Assembly: GCA_944363535.1 (NCBI GenBank)
Contig: CALVUG010000012.1
Span: forward strand, 1-33,278
From: an uncultured Bacilli bacterium
GTDB taxonomy: Bacteria > Bacillota_I > Bacilli_A > RFN20 > CAG-826
Reading direction: 5' to 3'
DNA: 33,278 nucleotides
The notes beneath the pieces are model-generated. The model saw only the letters and a list, made by a program, of their open reading frames with translations. It did no database searches and was not told the DNA's origin. Positions within the stretch are counted from its first letter, which is position 1, and each line of letters begins with the position of its first letter. This document shows positions 24,810-32,495 of this stretch, in pieces. A program made the translations under genes and the position numbers.

Positions 24810-26956
24810 AAGATACATTTTTTAAAGCAAAATTGATCGCCTGGCAAAAAATTCGTGTCGCTTTATTCTCCAGTAGCGCCAAAGATGATGATACGAAGTT
24901 TTGGCTCGTCAAAGATTTTTATGAAACGATTCCTTTAAAATTGGAAAAAACTTCTTCTTTAAGTGGCGTGTCTTATTTCGTTTTGTCTTCACCTAAAGTT
25001 TTAGAATTAGGCCATTTTTATGAAATTCATATTTCTAATTTTGGAAAAGACGTCCTCGATGTGAGCGAGGCCATTTACTTTGATGATTTTGATGCACTTT
25101 TTACTTATACGGGCGATGATTTAGGGGCAAGATACTCTAAAGAAAAGACGACTTTTAGACTTTGGGCGCCTCTTTCTAGCGCTTGCTTTTTAAAGTGCCG
25201 TAAAAAAGAAGAAGACTCTCCTTCCTACATCCTCATGAAAAGAGATGTCAATGGGACTTATTTTTTAAGTTTAGAAGGGGACCAGGAAGAATTAATTTAT
25301 ACTTACATCGTCGTAAATAATGGCGTCATCGTCGAATCGATCGATCCTTACGCTTTTTCTAGCCTCGCCAATGAAAGCGCAAGCGTCGTCGTCAATATGG
25401 AAAAATATGTACCAAATTTCCATGAAGATAAACTTCCTAAATTTCATTCTTATAGCGAAGCTTCAATTTATGAAGCACACGTTAGAGATTTAACAATCTC
25501 TAAGATGACCGACATCGAAAATAAAGGTAAATTTTTAGGTTTAATCGAAGAAAATCGTAAAACCTTAGGGGGTAATCCCGCTGGTTTTGATTATTTAAAA
25601 TCTTTAGGTTTTAGCCATCTACAATTACAACCTTTACAAGATTATAAGACGGTCGATGAATTAAATCCGGATAAGCTTTATAACTGGGGTTATGATCCTA
25701 GACAATACTTTGCATTAGAAGGAAGCTTCGCTAGCGATCCAAACGATGCTTATAAACGCGTGAACGAATTTAAAGATGTCGTCGCTAAATTTCATAGCGT
25801 CGGAATTAGAATTAATGTTGACGTGGTCTATAATCACCTTTACGAAGGCGATTCGACGAGTTTAGATAAAATTGTCCCGGATTATTTTTTCCGTCATCTA
25901 GACAATGGAAAACTATCTAATGGTTCTGGTTGTGGAAATGATTTCGCTAGCGAAAGACCGATGGCAAGAAAACTCGTCATCGATTCGATTCTTTTCCTCA
26001 TTAAATATTATCATATCGATGGCTTAAGATTTGATCTCATGGGTCTATTAGATATTGAAACGATGAATTTACTTACGAAAGAAGCAAAAAAACTAAAAGA
26101 AGATTTCATGGTTTATGGCGAAGGTTGGAACATGCTTACACCTATCGAAGAAAAAGATCGGGCGCATCATGGAAATGCTTCTAAGATGCCAGAAATCGCT
26201 TTCTTTAACGATGCTTTTAGAAATATCGTCGGTGGCGGGATCGGTTACGATTTAAGAAAAAGAGGCTACGCCTTAGGCGAAGAATCTTACCGTGAAGGGT
26301 TTAAGTATACTTATTTAGCTTCTTGTCTAAATTATTGTTATCCGGCAAGATTTATCGACGCGAATCAATCCTTAAATTACGTCGAATGTCACGATAATGA
26401 GACATTTTATGATAAACTAAGTGCTTCCTTTTTAGAAGAAGATGAAGACGTTAACCATCTTTTATCACGGGTGAAGATGACTAACGCTATCATCGCTTTA
26501 GCGTTCGGCGTTCCTTTCTTCCACATGGGTCAAGAAATTGGTCAATCGAAGAGAGGAAACGGTAATACTTATAACGCTGGCGATAAATATAATCGTTTAG
26601 ATTATAAATTGCTCGATGAACGTCAAGAGATGGTAAGACATTTTAAAGACATTTTAACCTTACGCAAAAGACTTAAAGAATTACAAACTTTTGATCCTAA
26701 AATCATCGAAAATCTCGTCACTTTTAAAGACTTAGAACATGGTGGATTAATTATAGATTATGGTTCACATATTTCTCAGTTTGAAGCTTTTAAAGTCATC
26801 ATCAATCCCGCGGATGAAACGATCTATTATGAACTCGATGATTACCATCAAGTTTATCTATCTTCTAACGGTCTTGTTCCGAAGAGCGACATCCATATTA
26901 AACACTTGATTCTTCCTCCACGTTCCACGTTCGTCTTAGTGAAGTGTTTAGAGTGA
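24806..26956 (+). CDS. Type I pullulanase / alpha-1,6-glucan debranching enzyme (GH13)
   Basis: The enzyme hydrolyses alpha-1,6 branches in pullulan, glycogen or starch fragments. The 716-residue protein lacks a signal peptide, so it should act in the cytoplasm, probably on stored glycogen or imported maltodextrins. An N-terminal carbohydrate-binding region of CBM48 type (about 110-190, TTFRLWAPLSSACFLK) precedes the GH13 barrel. The pullulanase marker YNWGYDP is present. Conserved regions are DVVYNH, DGLRFDLMG (nucleophile Asp410), VYGEGW (acid/base Glu439) and VECHDNE (Asp530). The ATG overlaps the acpS stop, so translation is probably coupled although the functions are unrelated. Confidence 0.92.
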   Translation: MKDTFFKAKLIAWQKIRVALFSSSAKDDDTKFWLVKDFYETIPLKLEKTSSLSGVSYFVLSSPKVLELGHFYEIHISNFGKDVLDVSEAIYFDDFDALFTYTGDDLGARYSKEKTTFRLWAPLSSACFLKCRKKEEDSPSYILMKRDVNGTYFLSLEGDQEELIYTYIVVNNGVIVESIDPYAFSSLANESASVVVNMEKYVPNFHEDKLPKFHSYSEASIYEAHVRDLTISKMTDIENKGKFLGLIEENRKTLGGNPAGFDYLKSLGFSHLQLQPLQDYKTVDELNPDKLYNWGYDPRQYFALEGSFASDPNDAYKRVNEFKDVVAKFHSVGIRINVDVVYNHLYEGDSTSLDKIVPDYFFRHLDNGKLSNGSGCGNDFASERPMARKLVIDSILFLIKYYHIDGLRFDLMGLLDIETMNLLTKEAKKLKEDFMVYGEGWNMLTPIEEKDRAHHGNASKMPEIAFFNDAFRNIVGGGIGYDLRKRGYALGEESYREGFKYTYLASCLNYCYPARFIDANQSLNYVECHDNETFYDKLSASFLEEDEDVNHLLSRVKMTNAIIALAFGVPFFHMGQEIGQSKRGNGNTYNAGDKYNRLDYKLLDERQEMVRHFKDILTLRKRLKELQTFDPKIIENLVTFKDLEHGGLIIDYGSHISQFEAFKVIINPADETIYYELDDYHQVYLSSNGLVPKSDIHIKHLILPPRSTFVLVKCLE

Positions 26957-26958
26957 TT

Positions 26959-26986
26959 TTGCGCTTTTAGCTTTTTCCTTTATAGT
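26959..26986 (+). promoter_or_regulatory. Candidate promoter of the SSB-like gene
   Basis: TTGCGC (26959-26964) and TATAGT (26981-26986) are 16 bases apart. A start near 26993 would give a short leader containing GAGGAGG at 26999-27005. Confidence 0.5.
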
Positions 26987-27015
26987 AAAAGGTACATAGA
27001 GGAGGAAAAAGTTAT

Positions 27016-27297
27016 ATGCTATGTTCAATTATTATGTGCGGCCGCTTAGGTGAAAATATCGAAGCACCTTTTCGTTACGTGGAATTCGATCGTCTTTTAA
27101 GAGGCAAAGAAAAACAAATTACCGATAAGATTCCGGTTTGTCCTTGGGATAAATCAGATAAATCATCTCTATTTACGATGAAGCAAGGAACCTTAGTCTT
27201 AGTGTCAGGTTCTTTAGAAAGAGATGAAAAGATTGGTCTCTACGTTTTAAGTGACGCTATACATTATCTTGGTGACAAGCAATTTAATAAGTTATAA
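27016..27297 (+). CDS. Small SSB-like OB-fold protein
   Basis: The 93-residue product resembles a shortened single-stranded DNA-binding protein. It has an opening strand with a GRL motif (IIMCGRLGENIE), a central aromatic segment with FRYVEFDR and PWDKSDK, then GTLVLVSGSLERDEKIG and a closing strand YVLSDAIHYLG, in the order of the SSB OB fold. It lacks any acidic C-terminal tail that would recruit partner proteins. It is too short and divergent to be the main replication SSB with confidence; a Mollicutes-type accessory OB-fold protein is the better guess. GAGGAGG about 10 bases upstream supports the start. The -10 box of plsC overlaps its stop codon. Confidence 0.55.
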   Translation: MLCSIIMCGRLGENIEAPFRYVEFDRLLRGKEKQITDKIPVCPWDKSDKSSLFTMKQGTLVLVSGSLERDEKIGLYVLSDAIHYLGDKQFNKL

Positions 27298-27298
27298 T
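27293..27298 (+). promoter_or_regulatory. -10 box of plsC (near-leaderless)
   Basis: TATAAT overlaps the TAA stop of the SSB-like gene and ends 10 bases before the plsC ATG at 27309. A TTGGTG (27269-27274) lies 18 bases upstream as a poor -35. No Shine-Dalgarno sequence is present. Confidence 0.6.
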
Positions 27299-27308
27299 AT
27301 ATCCACAT

Positions 27309-28085
27309 ATGTGGAGATATTTTAAAGCGGTATTTACTTGCATTCCCGTCATTCTATACGCTTACTTTGCCTGGATGATTCGTTATTCTAGACACCCAGA
27401 AAAATATCCTTTGGAACAAAGATATAACAAAGCTCGTAAGCTCATTCGATACGTTGCTAAGCATTTAAGAGTGCGTTATGAAGTAAGTAATTACGAACTA
27501 TTAAATAAGATGGAAGAACCTTATCTATTGATCGCTAATCATCGAAGCGACTTCGATGCATTATTGTTCATCGCACTTAGTGAAAAACCTATCACTTTCG
27601 TCGCTAAGATCGAAATTAAAAAATTTCCATTTATCGGGCGCATTGTTAAGGCGATCGGAGGGGTATTTTTAGATCGTTCTGACATTCGTCAACAACTTCT
27701 TATGTTAAAAGAAGTTGAACGTTCCTTAAATGAAGATAAAGATCGTTCTTGGACTATTTTTCCAGAAGGAACAAGAAATAAAAATCCTAAAGAGAATCCT
27801 CTCTTAGATTTTCACCCTGGTTCTTTTAAAATTTATCAAAGAACCAAAGCGCCTTTAATTTGTGCAGCTTTATATGGAACGGAAAGAGTTTTAAAAACAA
27901 AACATTATAAATATTATCCGTGTGTCGGAGAAGTGTTTGGACCAATTAATGAAGATAAATACCGTGAACTTCCAAGTAAAGATATCGCTTCTTTAGTAAG
28001 AAATAAAATCGAAGAAACTTTACCGTCTTTAAAAGCAAGAGACGACGCGATTTTAGCAAGTTATTTAAAGAAGAAAAAAGCTTAA
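27309..28085 (+). CDS. plsC: 1-acyl-sn-glycerol-3-phosphate acyltransferase
   Basis: PlsC acylates lysophosphatidic acid to phosphatidic acid, the precursor of membrane phospholipids. The 258-residue product has one N-terminal membrane segment (about 4-26). The catalytic NHRSDFD (His78 to Asp83, the HX4D motif) and FPEGTRN (substrate-phosphate binding) are both present. The family is large, so acyl specificity cannot be given. With cls and acpS it is one of three lipid genes in the window. Its TAA (28083-28085) overlaps the stop of the convergent rsmF-like gene by sharing TTAA. Confidence 0.9.
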   Translation: MWRYFKAVFTCIPVILYAYFAWMIRYSRHPEKYPLEQRYNKARKLIRYVAKHLRVRYEVSNYELLNKMEEPYLLIANHRSDFDALLFIALSEKPITFVAKIEIKKFPFIGRIVKAIGGVFLDRSDIRQQLLMLKEVERSLNEDKDRSWTIFPEGTRNKNPKENPLLDFHPGSFKIYQRTKAPLICAALYGTERVLKTKHYKYYPCVGEVFGPINEDKYRELPSKDIASLVRNKIEETLPSLKARDDAILASYLKKKKA

Positions 28086-29320
28086 TTAATTTTCTTTCTT
28101 AAACCTTTCGGATATAAATTTTTGGCGTCATGATGACTTATTTTACTTAAGCCTAAAGGAATATTTTTATAAGTTAAAGTGACGTAACCTTCGACTTTAT
28201 CTTTGACTTTGATGTTTAAACCATAAATATAATTTTTAGCGTCATTTTCATCGATTTCGACTTTTGTTAATTCGTTAGCGGCTTTGGCGTAATGATGCTC
28301 TAATTTCCAAGTTTTAGAAACCTTGCTCGCTTTTAAGACGCCGGGTCGAAGTAAGTAAAAATCTTTCTTCAAAGCAAGAAACCTCTCATTCGTGAGATAA
28401 ATATGATCATTCGCAACTTGTTCTATTATGTTAAGTGGCTTATTAGTTTCACGCGTTCCGTCTTTCTTAAGTTTGCTCATGAAATGGCCTTCGCCAGGAA
28501 AAAGATAGAAAAAGACGTGGAGAGCAAAAGACAAATCTTTATGATGATAAAAATGAGGGGAATGATCGATATCAAAGATGTGCATATCTTCATGTCTATT
28601 TAAAAAAGGAATAATTTGACCTTCATTTTCTTCGTAACTAAAAGAACACGTCGAATAGATAAGTTCGCCACCTGGTTTAAGTAAAGCATAGGCTTTTTCT
28701 AAGAGTTTTTCTTGGGTGGTTAATAGTGCTTTAATTTTTTCTAAACTAAAATCTTCTAGCATCTTCTTTTCTTTTCTAAACATCCCACTTCCAGAACAGG
28801 GAGCATCTAAGATGATTTTATCGAACGTTGGTTTATCTAATTTCAAATTAGTTAAATCGTTTAGAGTAACACAAATATTAGATAATCCCATCCTTTCGAT
28901 ATTTTTGATCGTCTCTTGTTGTCTAGATCTAGATATATCGTTTGAAACGATATAACATCTTGGATTTAATAAACTTAAAGCGATAGATTTACCGCCTGGT
29001 GCCGCGCACATATCGAGCACGAAATCATCATCTTTTACATCTAAAAAATATGAAACGAGCATAGCGCTAGAATCCATGATGTAATAAGCACCTAATTCAT
29101 GCAGTAATGTTTTACCTAAGTTATAACTTTGCTTAGTGTCTATCAAAGCATTTTTTAAATAAGGATGATCTTCTAGTAAAGGAAAAATAAGTTTAAGTGT
29201 TTCTTTACTAATTTTATTTTCATCAAAGATGATAGCTCTAGTGGGTGAAAAAGATAAACTTTCTTCCAATTTATCGACTACCTCATCTTCAAAATGTTTT
29301 CTTAAAAAATCGTAAGCCAT
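28082..29320 (-). CDS. rsmF: RsmF-type 16S rRNA (cytosine-5) methyltransferase
   Basis: This SAM-dependent enzyme methylates cytosine C5 in RNA. The 412-residue product has the SAM motif LDMCAAPGGKS at about 102-112, motif IV LDAPCSGSGMF (Cys175) and motif VI YSTCSFSYEENE (Cys225, the nucleophile). A C-terminal domain of about 120 residues resembles the RsmF/YebU extension that helps RNA binding, which is why RsmF is preferred over RsmB. The exact target cytosine cannot be read from the sequence. On the minus strand TAGAAT lies six bases before the ATG without a Shine-Dalgarno sequence, so the mRNA is probably leaderless. Confidence 0.87.
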   Translation of the reverse strand: MAYDFLRKHFEDEVVDKLEESLSFSPTRAIIFDENKISKETLKLIFPLLEDHPYLKNALIDTKQSYNLGKTLLHELGAYYIMDSSAMLVSYFLDVKDDDFVLDMCAAPGGKSIALSLLNPRCYIVSNDISRSRQQETIKNIERMGLSNICVTLNDLTNLKLDKPTFDKIILDAPCSGSGMFRKEKKMLEDFSLEKIKALLTTQEKLLEKAYALLKPGGELIYSTCSFSYEENEGQIIPFLNRHEDMHIFDIDHSPHFYHHKDLSFALHVFFYLFPGEGHFMSKLKKDGTRETNKPLNIIEQVANDHIYLTNERFLALKKDFYLLRPGVLKASKVSKTWKLEHHYAKAANELTKVEIDENDAKNYIYGLNIKVKDKVEGYVTLTYKNIPLGLSKISHHDAKNLYPKGLRKKIN

Positions 29321-29326
29321 ATGTTC

Positions 29327-29332
29327 ATTCTA
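29327..29332 (-). promoter_or_regulatory. -10 box of rsmF (leaderless)
   Basis: Read on the minus strand this is TAGAAT, ending six bases before the ATG at 29320. No good -35 was found. Confidence 0.45.
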
Positions 29333-29350
29333 TCTTAAAACAGTCTATTT

Positions 29351-29359
29351 TGATATAAT
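29351..29359 (+). promoter_or_regulatory. Extended -10 promoter of deoA/pdp
   Basis: TGATATAAT is the same extended -10 as at cls and the first nuclease gene. Here 22 bases separate it from the ATG, and the leader includes GAGGT (29369-29373), so this mRNA is not leaderless. Confidence 0.65.
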
Positions 29360-29381
29360 TAAACTCGTGAGGTAAGTATAT

Positions 29382-30683
29382 ATGCGCATGGTAGATATTA
29401 TCATTAAAAAGCGTGATGGACACGCATTAAGTAAAGAAGAAATTCATTTCTTCATCAAAGGTTACGTCGATGGTTCCATCCCAGATTATCAAGTTTCGGC
29501 CTTACTTATGGCTATTTTAGATCACGATATGAACATGGAAGAAATAGTCACTTTGACTGATGAGATGCTCCATAGCGGGGACGTGATGGATCTAAGCGCA
29601 ATTAAAGGTCATAAAGTCGATAAACATTCGACGGGTGGCGTTGGCGATAAAACTTCTTTAGTTTTAGGACCGTTAGTTGCTTCGCGTGGCGCGAAATTAG
29701 CGAAGATGAGCGGACGTGGCTTAGGACACACCGGCGGAACGTTAGATAAGATGGAATCGATTCCAGGCATGCGAATCTCTGTTTCTAATGAACATTTTAT
29801 TCGACAAGTAAATGAAATTGGTATCGCTATCGTCGGTCAGACAGGTTTACTTGTTCCCGCTGATAAAAAATTATATGCCTTAAGAGATGTGACAGGCACG
29901 GTCGAATCTTTACCGCTCATCGCTTCTAGCATCATGTCAAAGAAATTAGCGTCCGGCTCCGATTCAATTTTACTAGATGTAAAATTTGGTAAAGGAGCTT
30001 TCATGAAGACACTTGACGATGCAAGAAAATTAGCGAGGACGATGGTTTCAATTGGCAATAATTTAGGAAGAGATACAAGAGCTATCTTAACGGATATGGA
30101 TCAACCTTTAGGTCATGCAGTCGGTAATGCTTTAGAAGTAAAAGAAGCGATCGATACTTTAAAAGGACATGGTCCTAAAGATTTAGTAGAACTTTGTTTA
30201 GAAGCTGGGGCAATTATGCTTGAACAAGCTGGAGTTTATAATAATCATGATGAAGCCATTAACGCTCTTAAAGAATCTTTAGAAAACGGTGATGCTTTTA
30301 ATAAATTAAAAGAGATGATCGAATGGCAAGGGGGAGATGTCTCTTATATCGAACATCCAGAGAAATTCCCACTTGCAAAACATATCGTCGAAGTCAAAGC
30401 TGATAAAGCCGGTTACGTAAGAAGAATCGATGCTTTGATGATTGGCGAATCCGCGATGCGACTCGGCGCGGGTAGAGCTAAAATTGAAGATACGATCGAC
30501 ATGAGCGCTGGCATCGTTTTAAATAAGAAAATTGGTGATAAAGTTAAAAAGGATGAAACATTATGTTACGTCCACACTAACATCGATGAATTCGATGATA
30601 TATTAAAAGATATTAAGGAAGCTTTCATCGTCGATGAAAATGAAGTAAAAGTACCTCCTATCATCCACGAATATATTAAATAG
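29382..30683 (+). CDS. pdp: Pyrimidine-nucleoside (thymidine) phosphorylase
   Basis: The enzyme splits thymidine, deoxyuridine or uridine with phosphate into base and (deoxy)ribose-1-phosphate, a salvage step. The 433-residue length is standard. The N-terminus MRMVDIIIKKRDGHALSKEE is nearly that of Bacillus Pdp. The phosphate-binding KHSTGGVGDK and the AKMSGRGLGHTGGTLDK signature are intact. The C-terminal alpha/beta domain (about 340-433) is complete. GAGGT eight bases upstream sets the start. The gene could feed on nucleosides released by the exported nucleases of this genome, but that link is inference. It converges on rarA with four bases between the stops. Confidence 0.94.
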   Translation: MRMVDIIIKKRDGHALSKEEIHFFIKGYVDGSIPDYQVSALLMAILDHDMNMEEIVTLTDEMLHSGDVMDLSAIKGHKVDKHSTGGVGDKTSLVLGPLVASRGAKLAKMSGRGLGHTGGTLDKMESIPGMRISVSNEHFIRQVNEIGIAIVGQTGLLVPADKKLYALRDVTGTVESLPLIASSIMSKKLASGSDSILLDVKFGKGAFMKTLDDARKLARTMVSIGNNLGRDTRAILTDMDQPLGHAVGNALEVKEAIDTLKGHGPKDLVELCLEAGAIMLEQAGVYNNHDEAINALKESLENGDAFNKLKEMIEWQGGDVSYIEHPEKFPLAKHIVEVKADKAGYVRRIDALMIGESAMRLGAGRAKIEDTIDMSAGIVLNKKIGDKVKKDETLCYVHTNIDEFDDILKDIKEAFIVDENEVKVPPIIHEYIK

Positions 30684-30687
30684 ATAA

Positions 30688-31947
30688 TTATTTCTTTCTT
30701 CTTAATAATTTTAAATTATTACTACGGCCTTGTCTTAAAAGACGGTCGTAGTTTTCTTTTAAAGCTTTTTCGTAATTACTTGAAAGCCAAGGTTCATAAA
30801 ATTTAACTTCTTTTAAAGCTTCAGGTAAATATTGCATCTTCTCCCATAAATCAGGGCGATCATAAGGATATTTATCTTCTTCTTGTACGTTAACAGGGGT
30901 AAGTTTTAAATAATCTAAAACATCTAGCGGCTTGTCTTCGATAGTAGACATGGCTTTTTGAACAGCAAGAGTAGAAGATTTTGATTTAGGAGAAAGGGCT
31001 AAATCAACTGTGACCATCGCAAGGGGAATAATAGCTTCAGGAAAGCCAACTTGCTTCGCCGCTTCAATAGCGATATAAGTTCTTAAAGAAGCATTTGGAT
31101 TAGCGAGTCCTACATCTTCATAAGAAGTGACAAGTAATCTTCTTGCAATTGAATCTAAATCGTTAGATTTAGCAAGGCACGCTAAATAATATAAAGAAGC
31201 ATTGACGTCACTTCCTCGAATCGATTTTTGAAGGGCGGAGACGTAATTATAATGTGCATCGTCATTCGCGTCGCTTATCAGATTTGGTACACGAATAATT
31301 TTCTTTACGTCTTCTTCTTCGATGACGTCTTTATTTTCTAAAGATAAAATTTCTAAGTAATTCAGAGCGAAACGTAAATCACCTGCGCTCGATTTAGCGA
31401 TTCTTTTTAAGGCATCTTCGCTAAATTGCAATTTATTATTTAGACCATCTTTACTTTCGATTGCTCTTCTTAGTCCGATGATAATTTCTTCATCAGTTAG
31501 TCTTTTTACTTCGAGAAGATGCGTTCTACTACGTAAGGCTTGGTTGATAGCGATATAAGGATTAGAAGTCGTACAGCCTAGAAGATAACAAGAACCATCT
31601 TCGATGAAAGGAAGTAAGATATCTTGTTTATCTTTATTGAGACGATGGACTTCGTCCATGATGATGATCGTCGGATGGAAAATCTTCGCTTCTTCGATGG
31701 CGAGTTCCATCTCTTTTTTATTGGAAGTGACAGCATTTAATTTGATGTAATGAATTTTAAGCGATTTGGCGTAAGCTTCCGCAATCGTCGTTTTCCCTGT
31801 ACCAGGGGGACCATAAAAGATACTTGAGATAGGAACGCCTGATTTGACGCTTCTAGTTAAAAAGCCATCTGGTCCGACGAGATGTTCTTGACCGATGACA
31901 TCACCTAAATCTTTTGGACGTAAACGAAACGCGAGTGGGGAAATCAT
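30688..31947 (-). CDS. rarA: Replication-associated recombination protein RarA (MgsA family AAA ATPase)
   Basis: RarA is a clamp-loader-like AAA+ ATPase that acts at stalled replication forks. The 419-residue product has the N-terminal PLAFRLRPKDLGDVIGQEHL, Walker A GPPGTGKTT at 46-54, Walker B IIIMDEVHR (Asp98, Glu99) and a sensor-1 region GCTTSNPY. The C-terminal part with SYEDVGLANPNA and YPYDRPDLW is characteristic of the MgsA/RarA/WRNIP1 family and not of RuvB or DnaX. On the minus strand TATAAT lies six bases before the ATG, with no Shine-Dalgarno sequence, so the mRNA is probably leaderless. Confidence 0.93.
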   Translation of the reverse strand: MISPLAFRLRPKDLGDVIGQEHLVGPDGFLTRSVKSGVPISSIFYGPPGTGKTTIAEAYAKSLKIHYIKLNAVTSNKKEMELAIEEAKIFHPTIIIMDEVHRLNKDKQDILLPFIEDGSCYLLGCTTSNPYIAINQALRSRTHLLEVKRLTDEEIIIGLRRAIESKDGLNNKLQFSEDALKRIAKSSAGDLRFALNYLEILSLENKDVIEEEDVKKIIRVPNLISDANDDAHYNYVSALQKSIRGSDVNASLYYLACLAKSNDLDSIARRLLVTSYEDVGLANPNASLRTYIAIEAAKQVGFPEAIIPLAMVTVDLALSPKSKSSTLAVQKAMSTIEDKPLDVLDYLKLTPVNVQEEDKYPYDRPDLWEKMQYLPEALKEVKFYEPWLSSNYEKALKENYDRLLRQGRSNNLKLLRRKK

Positions 31948-31953
31948 GCCTTA

Positions 31954-31959
31954 ATTATA
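31954..31959 (-). promoter_or_regulatory. -10 box of rarA (leaderless) within an inverted repeat
   Basis: Read on the minus strand this is TATAAT, six bases before the ATG at 31947. It lies inside a perfect 7-bp inverted repeat with a 3-base centre (31950-31966), which could be an operator or chance in AT-rich DNA. Confidence 0.6.
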
Positions 31960-31986
31960 AATTAAGCCCGTCTTTTAATCTATAAA

Positions 31987-32004
31987 AGATTTATTGATAA
32001 ATCT
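31987..32004. repeat. 18-bp perfect palindrome midway between rarA and dtd
   Basis: AGATTTAT (31987-31994) and ATAAATCT (31997-32004) are perfect reverse complements around TG. The centre is about 48 bases from the predicted rarA start and 50 from that of dtd. The two-base centre makes an RNA hairpin unlikely, so a protein-binding DNA site is the better reading. Confidence 0.5.
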
Positions 32005-32033
32005 CTAGCATACACAAAAGTGAAAAATAAGTT

Positions 32034-32039
32034 TAAAAT
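32034..32039 (+). promoter_or_regulatory. -10 box of dtd (leaderless)
   Basis: TAAAAT ends six bases before the dtd ATG at 32046. No Shine-Dalgarno sequence or clear -35 is present. Confidence 0.45.
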
Positions 32040-32045
32040 AAAAGC

Positions 32046-32495
32046 ATGCGTATCATCATTCAAGTCGTCTTAGATGCTTCGGTTAGCGTTAATGGTCACT
32101 TAAAAGAAAAAATAGGCCGTGGTTTTTTGCTTCTCACTGGTTTTAAAGTGGGAGATGATAAACTAGTAGTGGATAAACTAATCGATAAACTCCTAAAACT
32201 TAGAATATTTCAAGATGAACAAGGTAAGACGAATCTATCTTTAAAAGATATCGATGGTGAAATTCTTTCCATCTCACAATTTACTTTATATGGTTCTTTA
32301 AAAGATGGAAATAGACCCTCATTTACTAAAGCCCTAAAATATGAAGACGCGAAAGAACTTTATTCTTATTTCTTCACGAAATTACATAGTTTATTTCCTA
32401 GAAGTTACGATGGTCTTTTCGGTGCGGATATGCAAGTATCGCTCACTAACGATGGTCCGAGTACTTACATTTTAGACAGTGAGGAAAATCGATGA
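32046..32495 (+). CDS. dtd: D-aminoacyl-tRNA deacylase
   Basis: Dtd removes D-amino acids (and mischarged glycine) from tRNA. The 149-residue length is typical. The active-site SQFTLYG motif and the C-terminal [17 protein letters not shown] (the family's cross-subunit Gly-Pro region) are present, with [17 protein letters not shown] in between. The usual MRxVxQRV opening reads MRIIIQVV, so the first Arg of the family pattern is replaced by Val. The stop overlaps the mnmA start (ATGA), so the two tRNA-quality genes are probably coupled. Confidence 0.92.
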   Translation: MRIIIQVVLDASVSVNGHLKEKIGRGFLLLTGFKVGDDKLVVDKLIDKLLKLRIFQDEQGKTNLSLKDIDGEILSISQFTLYGSLKDGNRPSFTKALKYEDAKELYSYFFTKLHSLFPRSYDGLFGADMQVSLTNDGPSTYILDSEENR

